Assembly (NCBI GenBank): GCA_964036315.1
Contig: OZ038492.1
Coordinates: 37,451,118-37,515,117 of the forward strand
DNA from: Acanthosepion esculentum
Lineage: Eukaryota > Mollusca > Cephalopoda > Sepiida > Sepiidae
Direction of reading: 5' to 3'
Length of the DNA: 64,000 bases
Shown: positions 44,420-55,384 of the stretch, piece by piece
Numbering within the stretch: the stretch's first letter is position 1
How the letters are laid out: the number at the start of each line of letters is the position of its first letter
The notes under the pieces: model-generated
Databases searched by the model: none
What the model was told of the DNA's origin: nothing
What the model saw: only the letters and a program-made list of their open reading frames with translations
Made by a program: the position numbers and the translations under genes

Positions 44420-45790
44420 GCCCCATTATTTGATCTTTTATTTCTTCATTGTTTTCGGTTTCTCTTTCATGCTTTGAAATTGTTCTTCAGCAGACGTTTT
44501 CTGTTGTCAAGTTTCTTCTTTGCACACGTTCCACTTATTCATTCATTCTTTTTGCCTTTTCTGATATACATTTCTACTTATTATCCATGTTTATTTCTTA
44601 CATTTGTTTATATATCTCTTGTCCGCCTTCATTATTTGTCTTTCTTTCTTGTTTGTTTATTTTTTATTAGTATATTCTTGCACTTATTCTGTTCGAAAAT
44701 ATATTTCATTCATTCATTCATTCATTCTTTCTTTCTTTCTTTCTTTCCTTCATTCTTACTGTCTGTCTGTCTTTCTTTCTTTCTTTTGCTTATTTCTTGC
44801 GTGTTTCCTGAAGTCGTTATTGTTTCAAGTAGTTTTCAATGTCTTTCCTCTATCATTTCGGTGATCATTCCTTAATCCTTCCTTTTTCTTTTAATCTGTC
44901 CGTTTTTTTCGTGTGCTTCTTTCATTATATCTTGCTTTCATAACCTCTCTCTCTCTCTTTCTATTTTCCATTCTTTCTTTACTTATTTTGCGTATTTGTT
45001 GTTATTTTCCGTATGTGTTCATTTTTTTACATGTAACATTTCATTTTTTTCTTTCATTACCCGATTATCCAATAATCTTTCGTTTTTCTTTTAATTCGTT
45101 TTTCTTTTTCTGATTCTTTCTTTCTTTCTTTTTTCTTTCTTTCCTTCTTATGCTTATTCGTTATCATTACAGGCTTTATTAATTGTTCTAAATTCGTTTC
45201 ATATTTTTTCTCCTTTCTTTCCTGTGAAATTTGTTTACATTTTTGTTTTCTTGTCTTACATCTTCCTTTGATCTTTCTTTATCTACCTGGCTTAAATTGA
45301 GTATTTTCCCTTTACTCGTACTTTCTTCAGTTCTTTTTGCTTTCTCTATATTTCTTTCTTTTTTATTTATTTATTAGTTTGGTTATATGTTGATCTTTCC
45401 AAAATTTGCTATATTTTCAAATTAGGTCTTCATAATTTTCATCTTTCATTTTCACGATTAACACTTGATCTTCCGTTTTCTTTTCTTACCTCTTTCTTTC
45501 ATTATCCTTTCTTTCTTTCGTTCTTTCTTTCTTTCTTTTTCTTGTTTGCTGATTGATCGTCAACGATATTTTAAACCTCTCCTATTTTCGTTTCTATTTT
45601 TTCTTCTTGACTTTCAGACATTCTTTCTTTATCTTTCGTTTTTTTTTTTATTTTCTTCCGTTTTTCTTCTCAGACTCTTTTTAAATTTACTGGTTACCTA
45701 ATATGTATGTATTTTCTTTCTTGCATTCTTTCTTTCTTTTTTTCTTTCACTCGTAATATAACCCACAATCCTTTTTCATTTTTCTCAAAA
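44420..45790. repeat. Pyrimidine-rich low-complexity region with TTTC/ATTC tetranucleotides
   Basis: Plus strand dominated by T and C: (ATTC)n and (TTTC)n at 44706-44785, CTTTCTTT clusters at 45115-45150, 45500-45540 and 45715-45745. The hydrophobic F/L/S open frames are composition artefacts. Confidence 0.85.
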
Positions 45791-46629
45791 TAATCTCATT
45801 TGCCTCTCATTCATTTCACTTTTATATCCAATATTTCCAGAGTGACTAAATGATAGCGATTTCTTTCCCCCGACCCACATAGATAAAAAACAAAACAGAA
45901 AATCTCTGTATAGGAAAAGACACCATCTTCAGCCACCCGAGAAAGAATCGAAGCTGTTACGCAAATTACCAACAAAAATGTCGACAATAAAAGGGATTCA
46001 TTCAAATTGAACCTGAATACAATAAATTAAAGAAGATAATTTCAGATTATTTATAATGTTTATCGGATTTCAAACGAGGCATTAGAGTAGATGTGAGATG
46101 TCAGTATATTACATTTCCGAAATAGTGGGGAGATATATGATATTTTGTGATAATAATGTACCTATCCCATTCTACCCATTTCAATATTAACCACCATGTA
46201 TAAAAGGTCATTTTATTACTAACGATGCAGTTTTTGCTTAATAAATCCTCTTAAGTTTACATTAGACAGTGCACATCTGAATGGCCAGCCACAGTAGGGA
46301 CTGCCGAGTTCTACCTAAGGTAACAAACAAGTTACATCGGCTCAAATCTCAACCCACCTTCAATAAAGAGGTTTTATTGATTCTGTTATATACCGTATAT
46401 ATGATCACTAATGGATATTTCCCAATCCTCATAAATACGTTGGATACTATTATAAGTAGGGGTAATGTGCTGCTTAATTAGTCGACCTACTTAGTGGTTT
46501 ACCTCTTTCACGACGCTGGCGAGTATTGTATTTTTGTTGACGTTATAAAGATTACCATTTCATTTCCAACCTCCGTTTTGGTTATTCCTCATACACTAAA
46601 CCTTTCTATGTTATAACAAATTCATTTTC
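45791..46629. other. No recognisable feature
   Basis: AT-rich. The frame at 46281-46481 has no known motif. Confidence 0.5.
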
Positions 46630-46965
46630 TACAGCTTTGCAGGTTATTTAAAGCCAGGAAATATATTTAGATTGTAAGAGTTTTTTTGCGATAATAAATA
46701 TTTAGTGATACAAGTCTTACTAATTAACCCATAGCAGATGGGAGAAGAGGTGGATTCATGTCATTTCCAAAGGCATTTGCGCCTAAGTGAACAACGAACC
46801 CAACTAGAATTGTAACTGTTAAAGCTTTCGAGCCATTATCCATCACACTACCCACAGATCGAAGTTTACAGCATCTGACTCTTCCCAGGCGGCCACCCAT
46901 CTAGTTAATAACCATGATTGACTTTACTTAACTTCTTCGACGGGAACAGTCATTAAATGGGTACC
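46630..46965 (-). repeat. Chimeric 5S-rRNA/tRNA SINE, family S2, copy 2
   Basis: Minus strand: truncated 5S-like head (GAAGAAGTTAAGTAAAGTC; GGGTGGCCGCCTGGGAAGAG; GATGCTGTAAACTTC) from about 46965 to 46861, tRNA-like unit GTGGGTAGTGTGATGGATAA, body TGCTATGGGTTAATTAG, tail TAGTAAGACTTGTATCACTA AA and AATATATTTCC, collinear with copy 1. Confidence 0.8.
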
Positions 46966-47614
46966 AGTCAAATAATCAACCAGGCAAGTTAGCGTTATTA
47001 AGTTTCCGTGGGATACAGGAACAGAACACCCATCATTGTGCCTTTTGTTAATACAATGTAAGACGAAATAACGTTTAAGCTCGTGACTTTATTTTAAATT
47101 CTGGAAGACTATCAACGCGGGACATGGTTCAGTGAGTGAGAATTTCAATTGTTTCCGGTTCACTGTTGTGGCATACACACGGTTAGAGCATGGACTCCAG
47201 CTGTCAAAGAGGTAGCTTGTAGGTAAGATGGTGTTTCTATAACTGTGCGAATAGTGTTCACGTGTCATATGTTGGATCGACTGATCCGCCTAAATTCGTT
47301 TTTAGTCGGTGACCGCAACGTGATACTGCTTTGTATCCGTTTGAATTTATTCCTGAACTACATTTATGGCAAACATAAAAATGGATTATCACAGCAGGCC
47401 ATTGAACTGGGTCATCGACCCCAAAACATATTTTGAGCAACATTCTCGAGTTTTATAACAAATGGTGGCGCCACTATATACGAAATACAAGAGAACGATA
47501 GAGCATTTATGGTCGTGATGCAGATGCCTGTTCGCATGCAACATGGGGAAATTGCAAATATCAAATAACTGTGGGAAGTTATCGAGACTTCTGACAACTT
47601 GTTGAATATTTAGA
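46966..47614. other. No recognisable feature
   Basis: Frames at 47245-47443 are short and unsupported. Confidence 0.5.
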
Positions 47615-48190
47615 GTTTCTCGATAAAATCCAAAGAAGAATCTGCCATGTTATTTGACCTGGCCTGACATTCCGGCTTCAGTTCCTTTCACAAAGCCGTA
47701 ACGTAGCTTTCTTGTAGCTTTTCTATAAAAAAGAACGTTCATGGTAATTGTTCGGAGGATCTCTCCGTTATAATATTTATAATTTACGAATTTAAGTGCA
47801 GTATAAATTTGCGGTAAGGCCTCGACAATTCACAGTTGAAGTTGCTAAATGTAACCGTAAAATCTCTGTTAACAGTTCTTTCTCTTGCACATCTCGCTTG
47901 TGGAACTCTCTTCCCACTTATTTCTCCCTAGTCAACTTTCATCTTCAAAATTTTAAATGCAATGTCAATCATTAGCTTCTGTCTAATTTAATTCATGTTA
48001 TTTTATTGTGCTCTCTCCTGGTTTTCTCTTTTTCTCATATTCTTTCACATTCTTCTGTCTTCTTAATAAATCTTATTTTATTGTCCTCAGTCATCAAATG
48101 TGATATCTTTCTTATATTCTCTAACACGTAATAATCCATTGCGTCGTGGTGGCTTTATTGCCTTGCTTGGGGTGAAATTATTTAAAAGAT
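47615..48190 (+). pseudogene. LINE (family L) RT C-terminal region and tail
   Basis: FLDKIQRRICHVI, RLQFLSQSRNVAFL, FTVEVAKCNRKISVNSSFSC, TSRLWNSLPTYFS and KFKCNVNH occur in order: the thumb-to-C-terminus of the family L RT, one frameshift. The tail is GGGGTGAAATTATTTAAAAG. Confidence 0.8.
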
Positions 48191-48460
48191 ATAGCTAGAT
48201 GTAACCGTAAATTCTATTCGAATAGTTCTTTATTCGCACTTCTCGCCATTGGAATTCTATTACGTTTTCTAGATTTCTTGACATTTACGATATTCAAACT
48301 GGAATGCGACGTCAATCCCCATTTTCTGTCTACCTGAATCCTATTTCTTTATTGCTTCTGCTCCTCAGTAAAGTTCTCTTCTTCTCTTTCACGTTCAGTA
48401 ACCCCTGGATTCTTAACGGCATTATATTTTTGCTCACGGTGAAATGATTTATAAAAAAAA
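48191..48460 (+). pseudogene. LINE (family L) 3' end, second adjacent copy
   Basis: AGATGTAACCGTAAATTCTA restarts the C-terminal block immediately after the previous tail, with NSLLVRTSRLWNS-like residues scattered over frames. It ends CGGTGAAATGATTTATAAAA. Confidence 0.7.
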
Positions 48461-48806
48461 AGGCAATCGATCTAAACATTTAGTAAACACATCATAAAGA
48501 GTAAGCTAGTTGGTCAAGACAGAATTGAATATAATATCAAGAGTTGTAAATCTAATTTAATAACTACTGCTCTACAGCAGTTTACCTTCATTCTGACTAA
48601 CATTACCACAAGGATCATTACACCTTCTCGGACGAACGTTTTCAGCTGGCATGAAGTGGCTAAAAGCACCGTATGAAACTAAAAAGTAATACTTTTAATT
48701 TTTAAATTTTCTCATGGTGATGTTTCTGTTATAAATTGAGAACTCCCGGCGGCAGCACGCTCAGGATCATTGGACCACGCAATTATACTAAATGGAACTT
48801 ATAAAC
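48461..48806 (+). repeat. Right part of ~1 kb dispersed duplication, copy 1
   Basis: TTAGTAAACACATCATAAAG, AATATCAAGAGTTGTAAAT and CATGGTGAT are shared in order with 53940-54235. Confidence 0.8.
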
Positions 48807-49232
48807 TGTTGTGGATTCCGGGGATGGAATCCTGCACAAATAAATAAATAACGCCAGTAATTGAAATAGGAAAAGAAGTGCATTGAACGTAAGAATACAA
48901 ACTTGAAATGAGCATTAGTAGTCCAGGAATACGGGTTAGTAGAAAGTATATGTACAAGTCTCTGTAAGTGAAGCCGTAATTCTCTCTCTCTCCATCCCCC
49001 CTCTCTCTCTCTATCTCTCTCTCTCTCTCTCTGGACTCTACGTATCTAGGAAAATAAGTGTATTGAAGTGAAGCCGTAATTATCTCTCTCTCTCTGTGGA
49101 CTTTACGTATCTCAACCTTATCTCAACGTATCTCTTTGTGAACACCCTGTGTACTCCACGTATCTCCGCTCTGTCAGTATAAGTATACTTTAGACGAGTC
49201 CATCTTGTGTAAAAAGGGAGAGCCCCACAACA
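48807..49232. mobile_element. Solo LTR (BEL/Pao- or Gypsy-like), 426 bp
   Basis: Starts TGTTGTGG and ends CCACAACA (8 bp terminal inverted repeat). It is flanked on both sides by TAAAC (48802-48806 and 49233-49237), a 5 bp target duplication of the size made by BEL and Gypsy integrases. Inside are a CT-rich stretch (48980-49032) and a tandem duplication of about 95 bp around GAAGCCGTAATT and GTGGACTTTACGTATCTC. No internal genes, so it is a recombination product. Orientation is undecided. Confidence 0.75.
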
Positions 49233-49237
49233 TAAAC

Positions 49238-49854
49238 TATTTGAACTATGCCGTCGCGAGGTCAAAACTCATAGTAAAGCTACCCTCGACGGCAACTTTG
49301 AAGACGAGGATCCCCATTAAGTCCGACCAACCGCAAAGACCCCAACGTTGTAAGAGCCGGGTGAGAATGACAACAGATCTAAACGGTTGAACCAGCGGAT
49401 GACGGACATGCTACAGATGGTGTCACTCGAGATTATAACTGAGTCAGCAGCAGACCGTTGCAGTTTCATAACTAGTGTATGCTGGTATCATTCCACGGGT
49501 TTTGAAGAGGAAGTTTATGAAATCAACTGTTTGGCAACATGAAGTTCACCGTAAACAAATTCACGCCATCGGTACTTTTTTCTACTCTGATTTTCTTTCT
49601 GTTTCAAGTAACTCTTGCAAAGCCTAACGGAGATAGAGAATGGATGACGGGAGATGATTCTGCTGAAATTGGAAGCTTCTAGACTTAAACCTACACGTTG
49701 GCACCGAATTTAGTCATCAAAGTTATCAATATAAATAAAGCGATCAGTAAAAAAGAAATTTAAATCTTGGAACCGAGTTGAAGCCAGTCATATATGCGAT
49801 AGATAAATGTCCGTCTAAATTACGCAAAAATTAAAATGACACTGCCATCTCATT
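49238..49854. other. No recognisable feature
   Basis: GC-richer stretch to about 49570. The 61-codon frame starting at 49205 begins inside the LTR and has no known signature. Confidence 0.5.
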
Positions 49855-50600
49855 TTAACAAATATATTTATCAAAATTACACAAAAGTATCTTGAAATAC
49901 GAAAGAGTAAATTTGTTCAATATAATCGCTATTGGCTTCAACCACGGCCTCCTGACAACTTCGGAATCTCCCTAAACTATTCTGGGCGGTCTGCTTATTA
50001 ATGTTCGTGCATGCTGCCGTAGTCTTTGCATTCAGTTCATCTCTGGTGATACAAAGAGTTTTGTTGGCCTCTCCCTGAACTACACCCAACACATAATAAT
50101 CAAGAGGGTTGCAGTCTAAAGAGCTAGGTGGCCAGATGTAAGTGGTGATGCGGTCGCAGAATTTACCATGTCTGAGGTTTCCTGCTTGTGAGGCTTGGTG
50201 CAGAGTACTGTTGCCAGACATAGGGTCTTCCAGCAGCCAACGTCTTAACCAGAGCAGCACTACCTCCTCAAGTCACTTAATGTAGGCCTCTGTGTTGAGT
50301 CTGAGGATCTCACCAACAAATTTGGGAGTTCTTTTCTTAACAGCATTAGACACATTAAACATTTTCCGAGTCCTCTGCATTGTGTTCACACTGAGAACCA
50401 AACCCTCTGAAATATTTGTATTGGAGCTTCCGATGCCAATGCCAAGCAGTACAGCACACCGTTTCCAAATTTCTGCCGGAGTGAATTGCGTCATCGTGCT
50501 CTTTTTTCTATTTGACGATGCCTACCTCACCCATCTATATTATACAGTCGTTAAAATTAAAACAAACAACGCGCATGCGCGAAATTAAAAATATAAAATG
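49855..50600 (-). mobile_element. Mariner-superfamily transposon, family B, copy 3 (best coding remains)
   Basis: Collinear with 10196-10990. Right end CGCGCATGCGCGAAAT with a GC palindrome. Left boundary near AAATATATTTATCAAAATTA. About 750 bp, so an internally deleted derivative. Confidence 0.75.
49877..50494 (-). pseudogene. Family B transposase pseudogene
   Basis: The N-terminal frame (50273-50494) has MTQFTPAEIWKRCAVLLGIG, NISEGLVLSVNTMQRTRKMF (HTH) and KRTPKFVGEI. The C-terminal frame (49877-50260) has WPPSSLDCNPLDYYVLGVVQ, matching the third catalytic aspartate block SPDLNPLDY-W of mariner-superfamily transposases, then RDELNAKTTAACTNINKQT. The catalytic middle is missing. Confidence 0.75.
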
Positions 50601-50960
50601 GCGACAATTTACCCATCGCAGCCTGCCTAATTCGGACATTTTCCAGATGTTATTAACCTAGTTCGTTATTTGGGATTTTATGACGGGAAGTAAGTTAGAT
50701 CTATTGTCCAAATTTACTAGTAAGTAAAAAATAAATGTTTAAATAACAAAGTTTATATGACAGTGCTTTTTATTAACATATATATTTATAACATTTAAAT
50801 CTGCTTTGCTGCTGTTCATTTAAAGGCAAGATGTTATTTACAATTTCACCTATGTCGCCATCTTTTCGTCGCCCACAGTGTCCACCTTCCTCATAAACGA
50901 TACCCACTGCGTTCTTAATGCCGAATTCTCGTATTTTGTTCTGGCACTGTGAGAGCTGGT
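50601..50960. other. No recognisable feature
   Basis: Unassigned. Confidence 0.5.
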
Positions 50961-50964
50961 ATCT

Positions 50965-51510
50965 CTACCGGTGTTTATTAGCGGTGGGCGTAATCTTAAC
51001 ACAATTGGATACGCAGATGAAACTGTGTTGATGGCTGACGCGGAAAGAAATCTACATAACCTTTTAAACAGTGTATTAAAAGAAACCGAGGCGAAAAAAA
51101 AATGGACAGCCCGTCTACTGAAAAATGTCAGAAAGTGTGGTCTTCAGCAAGAGGCAAAGCTCAATATGCGAGTTACAAATTAGAGATGTCAACATCAAGT
51201 AGGTAAAAATATCTGAATATCTGAGTGGATGGAAAATGCAATGGGGAAATCCGTACAAGCATTGGATTAGCGAAAGTGGCTTTCCAAACGCTAAAAAAAG
51301 TACTGAAAAACAGAAAAAAAAATATAAAGAGTGCTGGATTGCTATATGATGTCCATACTCAAACATGGCGGTGAACGATGGAGATATATCCCGATGGATA
51401 AAGAAAAGCTGGAGGCAACAAAAATCTGGTTCTATTGAAGAATACTGAAAAAAAAAAAAATTAACACATGCTCAGAATTCGGAAGAGACAGCTAATGTTT
51501 TATTTGAACA
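50965..51510 (+). pseudogene. RTE-like reverse transcriptase remnant with YADE active site
   Basis: GGRNLNTIGYADETVLMADA and ERNLHNLLNSVLKETEAKK carry the RT catalytic box, usually YADDTVL; the second aspartate is glutamate here. Later frames hold ICELQIRDVNIK, ISEYLSGW, LDCYMMSILKHGGERWR and KLEATKIWFY. Multiple stops. Confidence 0.8.
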
Positions 51511-51534
51511 TAATAATAAAGAATGGACACTTTA

Positions 51535-51720
51535 ACGTGGTGTAATGTTTAGCAAGATCAATTACGGCTGAAAAGTGAGTTCGATCCTCATTAGGTGCCC
51601 CTCCACAAAAAAGAAAATTCGGCCTTGACCTACGCTTAGAAAATCCTCATACATTAAAAGGGTGGCATGGAAATATCAACAGGACATATCAATGGCATGT
51701 CATATCGTGGGGAGGCAACG
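51535..51720 (+). repeat. tRNA-like SINE, family S4, copy 1
   Basis: CGTGGTGTAATGTTTAGCAA (A-box-like) and GTGAGTTCGATCCTCATT (B-box-like) are spaced about 35 bp, with GGCCTTGACCTACGC downstream as in copy 2. Confidence 0.55.
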
Positions 51721-52004
51721 AGTTACTCATAGGACAAGCTCATGTGAAGGGATGGCGAACTCTGGAGTGGCAGAATCCTGAGCAAAAATGAGAAAAAATA
51801 TGCTAAGGGCCACAATGGAAAGCCCTTTTAGAGAGACATGATCGCTTATCGCCTGATAGAATGCGGAACGTCAATCGGAAAAAAATGTGAAATCAAATCA
51901 GATGGGTCATTGGAACGGCATATCACACTTTCCATAACATAAGCAAGAAAATTATCAGAGGAAAACTAGATTGCTGAATTGCTATGTAATATCACACTTC
52001 CTAT

Positions 52005-52115
52005 ATGACAGGGGCACCTCGATGCGGTATAATGCTTAGTAAGATAAACCAATTACAACTGAATAGTCAGGTTGATTCCCACCGGTTGCCTATTACTCTA
52101 GGCCTTGCGTAACAT
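52005..52115 (+). repeat. tRNA-like SINE, family S4, copy 2
   Basis: TGCGGTATAATGCTTAGTAA, GTCAGGTTGATTCCCACC, GGCCTTGCGTAACAT. Confidence 0.5.
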
Positions 52116-52121
52116 CTAGCT

Positions 52122-52260
52122 ACATTGCTGTATGACAGTGAACAGTGGTCAATTTCCTGACAGACGAAAAAAACGTCTTCAAGAAACAGAACTGTCGTCC
52201 TGCAGAAGGATGTTGAGTATACCCTGGACAGAACATGTAAGCAGCGAGTAAGTCTTAGGG
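52122..52260 (+). pseudogene. RTE-like LINE fragment
   Basis: LLYDSEQWSIS and, one frame away, CRRMLSIPWTEHVSSE match the conserved post-RT block. Confidence 0.7.
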
Positions 52261-52454
52261 ATACAATCAGGATACTTATAGTTAAAATCGGAAATAGTTG
52301 AGACCCCTTGAACACATAATCAGGAAAGTAGTTTTTGATAATTTGACACCCACAGAATTTATTGTGGGACGGTGCGAAAGAAAGGTTAACCTAGCTAACA
52401 AGCTTGTACAAGTGGGTGACAGAACAGATAGTGGGAGGTTTGATTAATTGATTT

Positions 52455-52735
52455 GTTTGGGTTTTTTTACGACTTATCAACCCTTTATAAGTTATTTAAT
52501 GCCAAAGTATATCTTAGATGTTAGTTTGTTTTCTTTTTGTGATTGAATATTGCATTAATATTTTTTGAGAATAACAACTATTTTTCCATATTTAATATAT
52601 AGCTGTGGGGGGTTCCTGCTTTTCCCGTGATTATTTGCATGTAAGTGAATGTAACGAATTCGTCTGGGGTTCGAACTCAGTTTTTTTTGTGTTCTCAATC
52701 CAAGTTACTATCCTGTACATCAACCGCACATCCAG
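52455..52735 (-). repeat. SINE copy with tRNA head and family S2 tail
   Basis: Minus strand: ATGTGCGGTTGATGTACAGG, CTGAGTTCGAACCCCAGACG, ATTCACTTACATGCAAATAA, then a tail ending AAGGGTTGATAAGTC as in S2. No 5S head is present. Confidence 0.65.
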
Positions 52736-52769
52736 GTATTTGGAGTGATAGTAAGCAGACAGATATTTG

Positions 52770-52850
52770 TAAGAACTACAAAGGATCGGAAGTTGTTGTA
52801 AGCTATGATTAATCACGCCCAGAAAGGACACAAGGGAGAAGAAGCAGTGT
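52770..52850 (+). pseudogene. RTE-like LINE 3' terminus
   Basis: GAACTACAAAGGATCGGAAG and GATTAATCACGCCCAGAAAG GACACAAG match the 3' ends at 24236 and 54715. Confidence 0.65.
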
Positions 52851-53029
52851 AGGCTTATTTTCACTGTAAGCCTGTACTCTATGTATGTGAACGTCCGTAT
52901 GTATGTGAACTCAAAATACTGATTAAAATTTGTTTCAAAATATAAAGTATGTAAATTCAGTGCGTATTATAAAAGAGAGATATTTTCTCGAATATTTGTT
53001 AACCCCAAATTATGAGCATCTATAACAGT

Positions 53030-53170
53030 GAATGCTTGTAAATCTCATGACCGACGAGAGAAGAGACGTAGAGAAGAGTGCTGAGAATATCATGAACTGA
53101 ACATGTGAGCAACGACGATGTGTTAGAGACAAGTAAAACTAAAACGATACCCATACTTAACACCAGACTG
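53030..53170 (+). pseudogene. RTE-like LINE fragment
   Basis: RRVLRIS-TEHVSNDDVLET equals RRMLRIPWTEHVSNEEVLK of the family. It directly precedes the family L fragment. Confidence 0.65.
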
Positions 53171-53214
53171 AGAGCTGAAATTTCCAGGGTAGGTATTGAG
53201 GAAAGAGGGCTTGG

Positions 53215-53930
53215 AAAGTTTGCCACTCTGATATAGTACATAGACTTTACGAATTTAAGTGACGTACTAGATTGGCGGTAAGGTCTCATCAATTCACAGT
53301 TGAAGTTACTAAATGTAACCGTAAGTTCTCTGTTAACAGTTCCTTCTCTTGCACTTCTCGCTTGTGGAAATCTCTTCCGGCTTATTTCTTCCCAGTCAAC
53401 TTTCATCTTCAAAAATTTAAATGCAATGTCAATTGTTGTCTTCTGTCTTCTTAATTATTATTCTTTTATTGTCCTCAATCATCAATAGTAATATCTTTCT
53501 TATATTCTCTAACACTCAGTATCCCATTGTGTCCTGGTGGCTTTATTGCCTTGTTTGCGGTGAAATGATTTATAAGATATAGCTAGATCTAACCGTAAAT
53601 TCTATTCGAATAGTTCTTGATTCGCATTTCTCGCCACTGGAATTCTCTTACGGTTTCTAGAATAATATCAAAATCATTTACTTAAAAGAAAACCTACAAG
53701 CATAAAATATATTTAAATAATTGTCAGACTTAATCCATTTCGTAATATGTCGATACGATATTCAAATGCAGCGTCAATCGCCATTTTCTGTCTACCTGAA
53801 TGCTGTTCTTTTATTGTCCCTTCTCCTCACTAAAGGATTCTTGTTCTCTCTCACTCTCAGTAACCACCGGTTTCTTAGTGTCATTATTGTTTTGCTAATG
53901 CTGAAATGATTTATAAAAAAAAAAGACTGT
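53215..53930 (+). pseudogene. LINE (family L) C-termini, two adjacent copies (copy 2 of the 47.6 kb duplication)
   Basis: FTVEVTKCNRKFSVNSSFSC and RLWKSLPAYFFPVNFHLQKF at 53295-53430, with tail GCGGTGAAATGATTTATAAG. A second C-terminal block starts at 53580 and is interrupted by about 95 bp of other sequence (53660-53755), with its tail at 53900. Same order of two LINE ends as 47615-48460. Confidence 0.8.
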
Positions 53931-54235
53931 AAATCTAAATACTTAGTAAACACATCATAAAGTATGACGGGTGTAAGCTCGTAGATTTAGACAGAATTTA
54001 ATATAATATCAAGAGTTGTAAATATAATTTATTAAATACTACTCTACAGGAGTTTACATTCATTCGTACTAAGATTGCCACATGGCTTCGATAGAAACAG
54101 CACCATGTGTAACTAAAAAAATACTGTTAATTTTAAAATTTTCCCATGGTGATTTTTCTGTCATTCCTTTAGATCTCGTGGCTGTAGGACGCTCAGTATC
54201 ATTGGGCCACGAACTATCCTAAATGAAACTTATAT
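53931..54235 (+). repeat. Right part of ~1 kb dispersed duplication, copy 2
   Basis: Collinear with 48461-48806. Similarity stops at AAACTTAT, where copy 1 carries the solo LTR. Confidence 0.8.
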
Positions 54236-54290
54236 TGAAGTCAAGATGGTCAGAGGCAAGCAGAGCAGAACGTACCTAACAAACTTGTAT

Positions 54291-54655
54291 AGGGTGACCC
54301 AAAAAACGGGAACTTTTTAACAATCCAATAAAACCAAGAATGATGGAAGAAAAATATTTAATTCATAGTAATTGAAACCTTAACACATGCCATTTAAGAA
54401 ACAATGATGGAATTTTCATTTTTGAAAAATTACGTCCTGTAGATGACGTCCTCCTGTACGAATGCATTCTTGAAATCTGCTGTTGAGATTCCTCATTGAC
54501 TGCTGCAACATCTCAGCTGGGATACTGTGAATTTCATTCTCGTTACTAAAATGGCGAAATGTTTACTTGCTCAAGTTCACTGTCTCGCAGTGTTGCCATT
54601 TGCTCATGTCTGGATATACGCACTTCAAAAGTTCCCGTTTTTTTGGGTCACCGTG
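54291..54655. mobile_element. Short TIR element (MITE) with TA target duplication
   Basis: GGGTGACCCAAAAAACGGG AACTTTT at the left is mirrored at 54625-54650. TA at 54289-54290 and 54656-54657. The minus-strand interior reads AEMLQQSMRNLNSRFQECIR with GGRHLQDVIF, the C-terminus of a mariner-superfamily transposase, so it is an internally deleted derivative of an autonomous element. Confidence 0.85.
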
Positions 54656-54714
54656 TATTAATGGTTGGTAGTATAACGTTTAGGATATATAGCAAAATTT
54701 ACACACTTTACTAA

Positions 54715-54790
54715 GGACTACAAAGGAAATGAATTTGTGGAGAGACATGATTACTCACGACTTTAAAGAACACTGCACATAAAAAAGAGG
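54715..54790 (+). pseudogene. RTE-like LINE 3' terminus
   Basis: GAATTTGTGGAGAGACATGA TTACTCACG and EHCT then stop. Confidence 0.6.
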
Positions 54791-54799
54791 TATTTTATA

Positions 54800-55380
54800 T
54801 GTGTTTGTGTTTAAGTCTAAATAATGACAGTATTTGCGAATGTCTTTTACGGCATTGGTGTAATAGCTTCACAAACAATTTTAGATGTACGCCTCAACCA
54901 AGAAATATATAAATGACTATTTGGGGGGGTGGGTGAATGAATTTGAATGATCTTTATATTTATCTTCTGTCCAGCCAACACGGACTAATTTTATTGATAT
55001 GCGCATAAATTTCCATTTCGGAATATTTTGCGGAGGTTAAATAGCTAAAATGTCAAGTCTTGTCTATTTGCACATCGAAAGTTGGAAATATCAAATAGTT
55101 CTAAGATGTATCATACAACGGACAAAATATCCACACACCTCTTACCCACACGCAAACATACATGCAAAGAAAAACGGACACATTTTAGCTTAATATATTA
55201 TAAATATTATTTTCTCTATTTGTCATAGTACTGGTGCATATATCTGACTAGTGAATATGAAAAATAGACAAAGTAATATTAGCATAGACAAATTTTAGCA
55301 GACAATATTGAATAAGGTGTCTTTCTACATAGGGGGTTGCGTATATTGAAGTATGTTTAAAGTAAACACACGCGCACACA
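54800..55380. other. No recognisable feature
   Basis: AT-rich, unassigned. Confidence 0.5.
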
Positions 55381-55384
55381 CTTT

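Noticed and set aside
44417..44875. 153-codon hydrophobic frame as a membrane protein
   Set aside because: The residues F, L, S and I follow from the TTTC-rich composition. Overlapping frames in other phases look the same.
49205..49390. 61-codon frame as part of an LTR-retrotransposon gag
   Set aside because: It starts inside the solo LTR and crosses the target duplication, so it cannot be an internal gene of that element.
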